From the NCBI GenBank assembly GCA_001768565.1, contig MEOE01000018.1, positions 37,736 to 101,735 on the forward strand: a DNA stretch of 64,000 bases. Reading direction: 5' to 3'. The translations under genes and the position numbers were made by a program. Every line of letters begins with the position of its first letter. The first letter of the stretch is position 1. Positions 52,713-61,195 of the stretch are shown here, in pieces. The notes beneath the pieces are model-generated. The model did no database searches. It was not told where the DNA came from and was given only the letters and a program-made list of their open reading frames with translations. Source of the DNA: Bacteroidetes bacterium GWF2_33_16. Its GTDB lineage: Bacteria > Bacteroidota > Bacteroidia > Bacteroidales > UBA12077.

Positions 52713-54086
52713 ATGAATGATCAAAACAATAAAATACTAATCGTAGATGATGATGAACATATTCTTTTAAGTTTAAGGGTTTTATTAGAGCCTGAATTTG
52801 GTGAAATTTTATGTTTAAAAGATCCTAATCAGATTCCTCTAATTCTTAAAGATTATCATGTTGATATTATTCTTCTTGATATGAATTATACTCAAGGAGA
52901 AACTAGTGGAAAGGAAGGAATTAAATGGTTAAAGGAGATTTTAAATATAGATCCAGATATAAATGTTTTGCTCATAACTGCATATGGAGATTTAAATATA
53001 GCTGTAAATGCACTAAAATATGGCGCAATTGATTTTATCGTTAAGCCTTGGAATAATGAAAAGTTAGTTGCTACAATCAACGCAATTTTGCAGTATAGTC
53101 TAAATAAACGTGAAGTAAAAAAGTTAAAATCAAAGCAAAGAGCCCTGATAACTGCATTTGAAACAGAAGTTCCTGAAATTATTGGCACATCAGCAGTTAT
53201 GAAAGATTTGTTCAAACTCATAGATAAAGTGGCCCCGGCGGATGCAAATGTTCTAATTCAAGGAGAAAATGGCACAGGCAAAGAATTGTTTGCACGTGCA
53301 ATACACAAAAGATCTCAAAGATCAGAAAATCCTTTTATTAATGTTGATTTGGGTGCATTAACTGAGACGCTATTTGAAAGTGAGATGTTTGGTCATAAAA
53401 AAGGCGCATTTACAGATGCAAAGGAAGATAGAATAGGGCGTTTTGAAGCTGGAAGTGGCGGTACTATTTTTTTAGACGAAATTGCAAATTTACCATTAGC
53501 ACAACAATCAAAACTTTTATCGGTAATTCAAAATAGGGAAGTATTTCCTGTTGGTAGTAATAAAGCAGTAAAAATTGATGTAAGATTAATTTGTGGAACC
53601 AATGTTTCTTTAAAAGAGTTGGTAGCAAATAATATGTTTCGTCAGGATTTAATCTATAGAATTAACACTGTTGAAATTAATATTCCAGCACTTCGCGAAA
53701 GAATTGAAGATATTCCATTATTGGCAAATCATTTTATAGAAAAATATTGTAAAAAATATAGAAGAACAATCATTAAATTGCCTGAATATGTTGTAAGAAA
53801 ATTACAAAAGTACCATTGGCCTGGAAATGTAAGGGAACTGCAACACTCGATTGAAAGAGCTATTATATTAACAAGCGATAATATTTTTAAATCTTCTGAC
53901 TTTGACTTTTTAGAAGGTAAAGAATTCAATCAAAATCCATTTGAGAATTATAATTTAGAAGATTTAGAAAAATGGGCTACCACTAATTGTTTAAAAAAGC
54001 ATTCAGGAAATGTTTCACGAGCAGCAAAGGAATTGGGCCTGACAAGAGGTGCATTATATCGTAGAATTGAAAAATATGGAATTTAA
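52713..54086 (+). CDS. Sigma-54-dependent response regulator, NtrC family
   Basis: A 457-residue activator. The receiver domain (1-125) has IVDDDEHILLSL and the phosphate acceptor D56 in DIILLDMNY. The AAA+ domain has the Walker A GENGTGKELFARAI, the sigma-54 contact loop GAFTDA (231-236; the common form is GAFTGA), and Walker B GGTIFLDEI, followed by LIYRINTVEINIPALRERIEDI. The C-terminal Fis-type helix-turn-helix (SGNVSRAAKELGLTRGALYRR) binds DNA. It overlaps the kinase gene by 11 bases. The permease is divergent, and two matching palindromes lie in the gap, so it most likely activates the permease. Confidence 0.92.
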   Translation: MNDQNNKILIVDDDEHILLSLRVLLEPEFGEILCLKDPNQIPLILKDYHVDIILLDMNYTQGETSGKEGIKWLKEILNIDPDINVLLITAYGDLNIAVNALKYGAIDFIVKPWNNEKLVATINAILQYSLNKREVKKLKSKQRALITAFETEVPEIIGTSAVMKDLFKLIDKVAPADANVLIQGENGTGKELFARAIHKRSQRSENPFINVDLGALTETLFESEMFGHKKGAFTDAKEDRIGRFEAGSGGTIFLDEIANLPLAQQSKLLSVIQNREVFPVGSNKAVKIDVRLICGTNVSLKELVANNMFRQDLIYRINTVEINIPALRERIEDIPLLANHFIEKYCKKYRRTIIKLPEYVVRKLQKYHWPGNVRELQHSIERAIILTSDNIFKSSDFDFLEGKEFNQNPFENYNLEDLEKWATTNCLKKHSGNVSRAAKELGLTRGALYRRIEKYGI

Positions 54087-55401
54087 AAATTACAAACTGA
54101 GTTTTGTATTTCGAATTGCTATTCTGGTAGTCGCGTTGATTGCTTTAGTCTATTCAGCCTTCATTTTAAGAAATTTTATGAGGAGTTTATTCTCTTTCAT
54201 TTTTTCTGTAATTAGTATTTTGGAGTTTTTTCATTTTCTAAATAAAATGAATCGGGAATTTAATTCTTTTCTTCAATCGTTAATATATGAAGATTTTACA
54301 AATTATTACAATAAGAAATATGATTCAACAGGAGTCTATAATTTATTTAATCAACTGAATGAAAAATATAGAAAGATAAGTTTTGAGAAAGAAGTACAAC
54401 ATTCATTTATTCAAACTATTATTGAGCATATTTCGGTTGGTATTTTTGTTATAAACGAAAATAGGGAAGTTGTTTTATTTAACAATAATTTACTTCGAAT
54501 ATTTAAACTCAGAAAATTAAAAACAATAGATGAACTCATAAAAAAGTATCCTTTAATAAAAGAAAAATTATCAAATTTAAAGCCAGGTAAACCAGAGTTA
54601 GTTGAATTGGTTATTGATGGAGAATTACTTAAACTATCGCTGAGTATTTCGAAATTTAAGTTGGAAGAGGTTGCTTACAATTTAATATCAATTCAAGATA
54701 TAAATGTTGAGTTAGATGAACAGGAACTTAATGCATGGCAAAAGTTAATTCGTGTTTTAACTCACGAAATAATGAACTCAGTAACACCAATTAGTTCTTT
54801 ATCATCAAGCTTAAACAACTTGCTTTCGAAAAATGTAAAAAACAATCATATTGATCAAAAAAATCTTGATTATCTAATAAGTGGTCTTAATGCTGTGCAA
54901 GACAGAAGTGAGAGTTTGTTGAAATTTACTGAATCGTATAAAAAATTAACCCAAATTCAACATCCAGATTATTCAAAAATGAATGTTCCATTATTATTAG
55001 AAAAGGTTTTAATGTTATATAAAACAGATATTGACAGATTGGGCATAAATGTTACACTTTCTTTTGATTATGATTTGGAATTATTAGCCGATAAATTATT
55101 AATTGAGCAAGTTTTAATAAATTTGGTTAAAAATGCAATTGAAGTTCTCGAAAATGTAACGAATCCAATATTGAAATTAAAATATTTCAAGGATAATGAG
55201 AGTCTAACCATACAAATTATTGATAATGGACCAGGAATTCAAGAAGATAAAATTGATAAGATATTTATTCCATTTTTTACAACAAAAGAAAAGGGTTCAG
55301 GTATTGGTTTGAGCTTTGCACGTCAGGTTATGCGATTACATAGAGGAAATATATTGGTTAAGTCAGTACCTAATGAAACTACTTTTTCTTTAAGGTTTTA
55401 A
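54076..55401 (+). CDS. Sensor histidine kinase paired with the sigma-54 regulator
   Basis: A 441-residue kinase with two N-terminal membrane helices (about 8-60) with almost no loop between them, so no large outside sensor. A PAS-like segment follows (FIQTIIEHISVGIFVINENREV). The phosphoacceptor His is H230 in RVLTHEIMNSVTPISSLS. The ATP-binding domain has LINLVKNAIEVL (N box), IIDNGPGIQEDKI (G1) and KEKGSGIGLSFARQVM (G2), ending at FSLRF. The start at 54076 is inside the regulator stop region, with an earlier ATG at 54049 rejected as less fitting. It probably senses a membrane or cytoplasmic signal, not a soluble outside ligand. Confidence 0.9.
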   Translation: MEFKNYKLSFVFRIAILVVALIALVYSAFILRNFMRSLFSFIFSVISILEFFHFLNKMNREFNSFLQSLIYEDFTNYYNKKYDSTGVYNLFNQLNEKYRKISFEKEVQHSFIQTIIEHISVGIFVINENREVVLFNNNLLRIFKLRKLKTIDELIKKYPLIKEKLSNLKPGKPELVELVIDGELLKLSLSISKFKLEEVAYNLISIQDINVELDEQELNAWQKLIRVLTHEIMNSVTPISSLSSSLNNLLSKNVKNNHIDQKNLDYLISGLNAVQDRSESLLKFTESYKKLTQIQHPDYSKMNVPLLLEKVLMLYKTDIDRLGINVTLSFDYDLELLADKLLIEQVLINLVKNAIEVLENVTNPILKLKYFKDNESLTIQIIDNGPGIQEDKIDKIFIPFFTTKEKGSGIGLSFARQVMRLHRGNILVKSVPNETTFSLRF

Positions 55402-55438
55402 GATATATAAGCTAAGGGAAAATTTAAATTCAATAATT

Positions 55439-55801
55439 ATGATAAAATTAATTAACTCTCCATCAATAATTAAAGCGACCGGAACAAAAGAGAAAATTAT
55501 TGAGGAGTATTTTGGTAGAGTAAATTCACATACAAACCAAATAAGTATTGCCTTTATGAAAAGCCCCGAAGGATGGGAAGAACCTGGTCAGTGTCCCGAA
55601 TTTGATGAATATACTGTTGTTCTTAAAGGAGCTTTAAAAGCAAAGACTAAATCAACCGAGTTTATTATTAGAGATGGCCAGGCGATTTTTGTAGAAAAGA
55701 ACGAATGGATTCAGTACAGTTCCCCATTTAAAGGTGGAGCAGAATACATTGCGGTTTGTTTGCCTGCGTTCTCGCCTGATACAGTTCATCGCGATGAATA
55801 G
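55439..55801 (+). CDS. Small cupin-domain protein
   Basis: A 120-residue cytoplasmic single-domain cupin. The first motif region GQCPEFDEYTVVLKGALKAK lacks the usual paired His but keeps the Glu and the Gly of the hairpin. The second is DGQAIFVEKNEWIQYSSP. Metal binding is therefore uncertain. I do not recognise a precise family. It lies 37 bases after the kinase gene and 26 bases before the esterase gene on the same strand, so it may be read with either. Confidence 0.7.
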   Translation: MIKLINSPSIIKATGTKEKIIEEYFGRVNSHTNQISIAFMKSPEGWEEPGQCPEFDEYTVVLKGALKAKTKSTEFIIRDGQAIFVEKNEWIQYSSPFKGGAEYIAVCLPAFSPDTVHRDE

Positions 55802-55827
55802 AAGCTAATTTAAAAATCTTACAAAAA

Positions 55828-57066
55828 ATGAAATACTTTCAATCAATATTTGTTATGGTCTTATTCGGATTTTGTAGTTCCGAAACTGATGATAAACCGC
55901 AATTTAAGATTGATTGCACTTTTGAATCTTTTGCTGATTTTAAATCAGAGCTTACTAGAATTGCAGCAATTAAATCAGAAGATGACAGAGAGTTGTTCTT
56001 AACAGAATTATGGGATACGTTAAAGAATAGAAATCAAATTCCTTTTATTTTTGGAGATTCGATTGCATTCTTATATAAAGGGGAAGCAAATTCTGTTAGC
56101 TGGGCTGGTGATTTTAATGGTTGGGATCCTACTATGGATGGTTACCAAGGATCAAAAGTAGGTTTGAGCAATATATGGATTGCTGAACAAAAATTCCCAA
56201 GTGATGCTCGTTTAGATTACAAAATTGTGGTAAATAACAACTGGATTCTCGATCCGGCAAATTCATTTACTCAAATGAGTGGATTTGGACCAAATTCAGA
56301 ATTAAGAATGCCCGGTTGGATTTATCCTCAGGAAACTATATTGCAAGCAGGAGCAACCAGGGGAACATTAAGCGATAATATTACTATTGTAAGTAATGCA
56401 TCAAATCTTAATTATTCAGTTCAATATAAAGTTTATACTCCCTATGGATATGATGAATTGATTAATTTACCTGTTATTTATGTTACCGATGGACATGAGT
56501 ATTCCGATAATGCTAAGGGTTCAATGATTATTGTGCTTGATAATTTGATTTTCTCTGGCCTGATTGATCCTGTTATTGCTATATTTATTGATCCTCGTAA
56601 TCCTTCTAATTTAAGTCAGAATAGGCGAATGGACGAATATAGGGCTAATATAAAATTTGCAAATTTTGTTGCTGATGAGCTTGCTCCGGTTATTGATTCA
56701 AATTATAAAACAAATACAAGTGCCGATGCAAGGGCAATTCTTGGAACTTCACTCGGTGGATGGAACTCGGCTTATTTTGGTTATGCACGCAACGATAAAT
56801 TTCATTTAATAGGAATACATTCACCTGCCTTTGATGAGACAATTATTCAGAATTACAATAATTCTGCTTTAATGCCATTAAAGATTTATATGAGTACAGG
56901 TGTTATATACGATACTCAAAACCAGGCCAGATCAATGAAAATTGTCATGGAAAACAAAGGCTATGCGCTTCTTTATAAAGAAGTAAACGAAGGCCATTCA
57001 TGGGGAAACTGGCGGGCTTTAATAGACGAACCTTTGATGTATTTTTTCGGGAAATATAAATATTAA
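55828..57066 (+). CDS. Secreted esterase with N-terminal CBM48-like domain (Fes/EsteraseD-type)
   Basis: A 412-residue protein with signal peptide and probable lipobox (VLFGFCSSETDD). Residues about 65-165 form an E-set/CBM48 module: VSWAGDFNGWDPTMDGYQG and KIVVNNNWILDPANSF, like that of the amylase at 24871. An alpha/beta-hydrolase domain of the enterochelin-esterase type follows: LPVIYVTDGHEYS, LGTSLGGWNSAYFGY with nucleophile S308, and a late EGHSWGNWRALID with the catalytic His. The substrate could be an acyl-glycan or siderophore-like ester; it is not known. Its stop overlaps the convergent SpoIIE-type gene by 4 bases. Confidence 0.82.
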   Translation: MKYFQSIFVMVLFGFCSSETDDKPQFKIDCTFESFADFKSELTRIAAIKSEDDRELFLTELWDTLKNRNQIPFIFGDSIAFLYKGEANSVSWAGDFNGWDPTMDGYQGSKVGLSNIWIAEQKFPSDARLDYKIVVNNNWILDPANSFTQMSGFGPNSELRMPGWIYPQETILQAGATRGTLSDNITIVSNASNLNYSVQYKVYTPYGYDELINLPVIYVTDGHEYSDNAKGSMIIVLDNLIFSGLIDPVIAIFIDPRNPSNLSQNRRMDEYRANIKFANFVADELAPVIDSNYKTNTSADARAILGTSLGGWNSAYFGYARNDKFHLIGIHSPAFDETIIQNYNNSALMPLKIYMSTGVIYDTQNQARSMKIVMENKGYALLYKEVNEGHSWGNWRALIDEPLMYFFGKYKY

Positions 57067-60000
57067 AAACGTATTCCGATAACAAGTATATCATCAATCT
57101 GGTATTCATCACCTTTCCATTTATCGAATGTTTTTTCAATAATCTGACCTTGTTCAATCATGGGTTTATCATTAATTTCGATAAACATCTTCTTCATACT
57201 GGTGCTTTTAAATTTTGTAACTGTTGGGCCTCCAAACTGGTCAACATATCCATCGGAGAAAATATAAATTGTATCGTCCTTTTGAATCTTTATTTCGTAA
57301 TTAGTAAAAGTCTCTTTCTCGACATGATAAATGCCAATAGGCATGCGATCGGCCTTGTACTCTTCTAATGCTCCTTTTCTAACAAGATATAACGAATTAA
57401 AAGCACCTGAATACTCAAGTAGGTTTTTATCTTTATGAAGAATACATAGTGCTATATCCATACCATCTTTGGTTTCACCCTCTTTACCTGTCTGGTGTAA
57501 CGAGAATTTTATTTTCTCTCGCAATAAATTTAATACTTGATTAGCAGTGAGGTTATTTGTTGTATGAGCAACTATTTCATTAAGCGAAGAAATTCCTAAC
57601 ATGCTCATAAAGGCACCCGGTACTCCATGCCCTGTACAATCTGCTGCAGCAAAGTAAACCTTATCTTTGTTTTCTGCAATCCAATAAAAATCACCACTTA
57701 CTATATCACGAGGTCGGTAAAATATAAAATGATCAGCAAAGGTTTTATTAAAATGTTCGCGTAATGGGAGCATAGCTCTTTGTATCCGACTTGCATAAGT
57801 TATACTGTCAGTAATTTCTTCTTTCTGCCGCATAATTTCATCATTACTTTTGGCTAATTCATCCCGTTGAACTTCTATTTCTTCTTTTTGTTCCTGTATT
57901 TCAATAGTTCGTTCTTTAACTTTTTGCTCAAGTATCCTCTTGTCATTTTGTAATTTTCGTTCTCTAACTTTTGCAACAAAATAGAATAAAATAATTATAG
58001 AAATTGCAATAAGTATATAGAACCAAGCACTTTGAGTAAATGGAGCTTTAAGCTTAAAACTAAGGCTTTTTTCTTCACTAATGTTACCCCAAACATCTTT
58101 TGCTCGCACCCGGATTATATAATCACCTGGCTTTAGAATAAGGTTAATAATGGTGCTGGTCGACCACTTAGACCAATCGCTCATTAATCCGTCAACAAAA
58201 TACTGGTAATGGGTTGAATTCTGCTTAACATAATAAGGAGCAACAATATTAAAATATAGTGCATTGTTTCTGGCATCAAAAACCAAATCAGAAATTTCAA
58301 AGCTAACACCTTCTTCATTAGTTATTTGTTTAAAATAAACAATAAAATCAGGATTTACTTTTTCTTTAGTTTTTGATATTTTTACTAGTTGATTATTTTC
58401 TGAAATAACCCAAATATTATTCGTTGGATCTACATATAGCGAGTTTATATCTGTAAATATTTTTAGGAATTTCTGAGTTTCTTCCTGCCAGGGCTTCTCA
58501 TCCGACAAGCAAACCCATTCATTGTCTTGTTTTATCCAAGGAAGCCCATGCTGATTAAGGATAAATTGTATTCTTGTTTTGTCTTTCCATATTTCCTGTT
58601 TATAGGTTAAAAATGAATCAGATGCTATATTATGATAATACAATCCCGATTCTAAGAACAAAACAATAGTATTGTTTACATTTTGAAGATAATATTTCTC
58701 AGGAAAAGGAGTGTTTATTTTATATGTTTTTAATGCTTTTGGGAGACTGCTATCATCTATTAAAAAAGAATAAATAGCATCGTCGCTGCCTAACCAAAGG
58801 TGATAATCATCAGTTAAGGCAATGGAGTATATTGGCTCACTAAAATCAACAAGATTATAAACTGGTACCCATTTACTTTCTTTTTCAACAACCGAGAAAA
58901 TACCCTTGTTAGTAGCTATTAAATAAAAATTACTTTTTGTTTTTCGGCTAATCTGATTTATATATCTGTTTTTTACAATTGTTTCAGCCTTATGATTAGT
59001 TATTTGAAATAATCCACTATTAGTTGCAGCCAAAATACCTTTTTCAGTAGAAACAAGTTGTTTGGTTTTTTCATTCAATCCATCTACTTTTTTAAAAACA
59101 TAATTAATGGACTTAAGTGTTGATACTGTTTTTTTTATATATTTTGGTTGAGTTTTAATAGTTTTTGTTGTTGATGTAGCTGTTTCTGCTGGTTTTTCTT
59201 CAGATGTTGTTGTTTCTTCAATTGCTTTATTCTTCTTACCAAAGAGTTTCGAAAAGAATCTTTTTGATGATTTTTGTTCTTCAGCTTTAACTCCTGCAGC
59301 TTGGTCATCTTTAGTTGATGTGGGAGTAATTCTGATTTTATCTTCAACGGGTTTTGTTTTTACCAAAACCTGAATGTCAGCGTAATCTTTAACTTGTGTG
59401 AGATAATAAACACCTTCACTGGTTGCTACATATAATTCATTGTTATGCCATAATGTGGTAATAAGATTTCCTTTTAACCCAGGATAGGTATTGAAATTCT
59501 GTAACGGGAGTTTAAGATCAATCCTGCTAACTCCATATTCATGAGCAACCCATAACCCATTGTTGTTATCAAGAGCAAATGAATAAATTTCATCATCTGG
59601 GAGTCCATTTTGATAATTAATTGTATAAACAATTTTACCAGTCTTTTTATTTACAATTTCAACACCTCCAATAAGGGTTGCAAAAGCATATAAACTGTCC
59701 GAGATTACTATACCTTCAGAAAGAATGCTTTCTTGGAGATATCCTTCATCTTTAATCTCGTAATCGTAATACTTAATTCCATCAAAAAGAAACAGCTTGC
59801 TTTCGTCTGTTCCAACCAGAACTCTTTCGTCGTTGTATGGTAGTTTAAATAATATTTCATTGTTCTGCGTTAGATAACCTGTAACAATAGGAAAGAGCGT
59901 ATCACTTTCTAGACGATATAATCCTTCATCAAATACATTTATAAACGTATTTTTTGGAGTAAAAAAAAGTCCTGTAAAGGGATTCTGGCTTTTGGAGTAC

Positions 60001-60470
60001 CATCTTACAAATTTTTCCTGATCGTCTAACTGATGGCGTGTAATAGAATTCTCACCATAAAAAAAGATGGTTGAATCGGTAAATATAATTTTTGTAATAA
60101 CTCCAATATCTGCCGAATCTTTTGATAATGAGATGTATTGATAAGTGCCTTTCAGATCTTTTTGCAAATATCCATAATTATTGTTTGTACCTACATAAAC
60201 AATATTGTTTTTCGGGTTTTTTCTAATGGTAAATGGAATATATGGTAATCTTATTAAATCCCAGTTATTTCCATCAAAAATGATAATACCGCGACGATTG
60301 GCAAAAAGCATATTGTTGTCATTGTCCTGACAAATAGACCAGTTTTGGTTTTCTATTTCTCTTATTTCTTTAAAGTGGGTAATAAAAGGCGTTCCATTCT
60401 GTCCAAAGCTTTTTCCAATATTCAAAAGCAATATAAGAAGGCTTATGTAAAAGTATGATTTTGCTGACAT
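57063..60470 (-). CDS. Propeller sensor with Y_Y_Y domain and SpoIIE-type PP2C phosphatase
   Basis: A 1135-residue sensor with signal peptide (1-23). Beta-propeller repeats (about 30-720) show the family phrases IWVAHEYGVSRID-like and NNGLWVAHEYG, but a low-complexity, charged insert (about 375-445, KSSKRFFSKLFGKKNKAI) interrupts them. Then come a Y_Y_Y-type domain (YFVDGLMSDWSKW, GDYIIRVRAKD), one membrane helix (about 835-855), a long coiled coil (NDKRILEQKVKERTIEIQEQ), and a PP2C phosphatase with SGDFYW, FAAADCTGHGVPGAFMSML and IYIFSDGYVDQFGG, the metal Asp residues included. It likely reads an outside signal and dephosphorylates a cytoplasmic target. The target, perhaps an anti-sigma antagonist, is not encoded nearby. 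Confidence 0.9.
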   Translation of the reverse strand: MSAKSYFYISLLILLLNIGKSFGQNGTPFITHFKEIREIENQNWSICQDNDNNMLFANRRGIIIFDGNNWDLIRLPYIPFTIRKNPKNNIVYVGTNNNYGYLQKDLKGTYQYISLSKDSADIGVITKIIFTDSTIFFYGENSITRHQLDDQEKFVRWYSKSQNPFTGLFFTPKNTFINVFDEGLYRLESDTLFPIVTGYLTQNNEILFKLPYNDERVLVGTDESKLFLFDGIKYYDYEIKDEGYLQESILSEGIVISDSLYAFATLIGGVEIVNKKTGKIVYTINYQNGLPDDEIYSFALDNNNGLWVAHEYGVSRIDLKLPLQNFNTYPGLKGNLITTLWHNNELYVATSEGVYYLTQVKDYADIQVLVKTKPVEDKIRITPTSTKDDQAAGVKAEEQKSSKRFFSKLFGKKNKAIEETTTSEEKPAETATSTTKTIKTQPKYIKKTVSTLKSINYVFKKVDGLNEKTKQLVSTEKGILAATNSGLFQITNHKAETIVKNRYINQISRKTKSNFYLIATNKGIFSVVEKESKWVPVYNLVDFSEPIYSIALTDDYHLWLGSDDAIYSFLIDDSSLPKALKTYKINTPFPEKYYLQNVNNTIVLFLESGLYYHNIASDSFLTYKQEIWKDKTRIQFILNQHGLPWIKQDNEWVCLSDEKPWQEETQKFLKIFTDINSLYVDPTNNIWVISENNQLVKISKTKEKVNPDFIVYFKQITNEEGVSFEISDLVFDARNNALYFNIVAPYYVKQNSTHYQYFVDGLMSDWSKWSTSTIINLILKPGDYIIRVRAKDVWGNISEEKSLSFKLKAPFTQSAWFYILIAISIIILFYFVAKVRERKLQNDKRILEQKVKERTIEIQEQKEEIEVQRDELAKSNDEIMRQKEEITDSITYASRIQRAMLPLREHFNKTFADHFIFYRPRDIVSGDFYWIAENKDKVYFAAADCTGHGVPGAFMSMLGISSLNEIVAHTTNNLTANQVLNLLREKIKFSLHQTGKEGETKDGMDIALCILHKDKNLLEYSGAFNSLYLVRKGALEEYKADRMPIGIYHVEKETFTNYEIKIQKDDTIYIFSDGYVDQFGGPTVTKFKSTSMKKMFIEINDKPMIEQGQIIEKTFDKWKGDEYQIDDILVIGIRF

Positions 60471-60547
60471 ATGATAGAATATTTAGAAACCGATAAGTTA
60501 CTAAAAAAACTTATAGTACAAGGTTGAAGTATAAATATTTTTTTGTA

Positions 60548-61177
60548 TTAGGTTCTTATTTGCTTAATTATTTTTTTGATTCTGGTTTTTTGAGAATCTT
60601 TTTCTATTTCTTCTAGCCTTTCCTCAAGCAAACCAACGAATTGTGTTGTATTACAGGAGTTTGCTGCAATTAAAGTTTTCTCTGCATACATGGGAAGTTG
60701 CTTAACCGGACATCTTTTTAATTGTTCCATTAATAGAGGAAAGGTAACGTCAGAATATTGTTTAAAAGTTGAAAGTTTCGCCAATATCCCAACTCCACAG
60801 TCAATTGTTATTACCGATCCTTTTTCAATCGTTGATATTAGTTGAGGAAGTAAACTGAAAACTTCATTATGTTTTTCGAAACTAATTGTGTCGATTGCAA
60901 TCATAGCTCCCCAAATCAAACGGTTATTTTTTGAGGCTAATAAATCAGCAAATTCCCTGTAATAAGGTGCAATAAGATCAGCTGAGCCGCCCAGACCAAT
61001 TTCGTATAAAACCTTGATACAATCGCTTTGGATGTTTTTATCCTTGTTTTTTAGATTCTCAACAAGTTCTTTAACCCAATCTTTTCTTTTGGTGAGTATA
61101 ATTTCTTTGGCCAAAGCTTTATTTGGCTCATCATCTCTTCGGTTTATTTTTGAGGCGATTAAATCTAATGCTCCCAT
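60548..61177 (-). CDS. Helical-repeat (HEAT-like) protein, unknown function
   Basis: A 209-residue cytoplasmic protein made almost only of helices in pairs of about 35-40 residues (WVKELVENLKNKDKNIQSDC, IKVLYEIGLGGSADLIAPYY, NRLIWGAMIAIDTISFEKH, VITIDCGVGILAKLSTFKQY), typical of HEAT-type solenoids that mediate protein contacts. No catalytic residues stand out. It starts 18 bases after the acyl-CoA synthetase stop on the same strand, so both are likely one operon. Any functional link to lipid activation is only suggested by position. Confidence 0.72.
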   Translation of the reverse strand: MGALDLIASKINRRDDEPNKALAKEIILTKRKDWVKELVENLKNKDKNIQSDCIKVLYEIGLGGSADLIAPYYREFADLLASKNNRLIWGAMIAIDTISFEKHNEVFSLLPQLISTIEKGSVITIDCGVGILAKLSTFKQYSDVTFPLLMEQLKRCPVKQLPMYAEKTLIAANSCNTTQFVGLLEERLEEIEKDSQKTRIKKIIKQIRT

Positions 61178-61195
61178 GATTAGATCAATTTAAAA

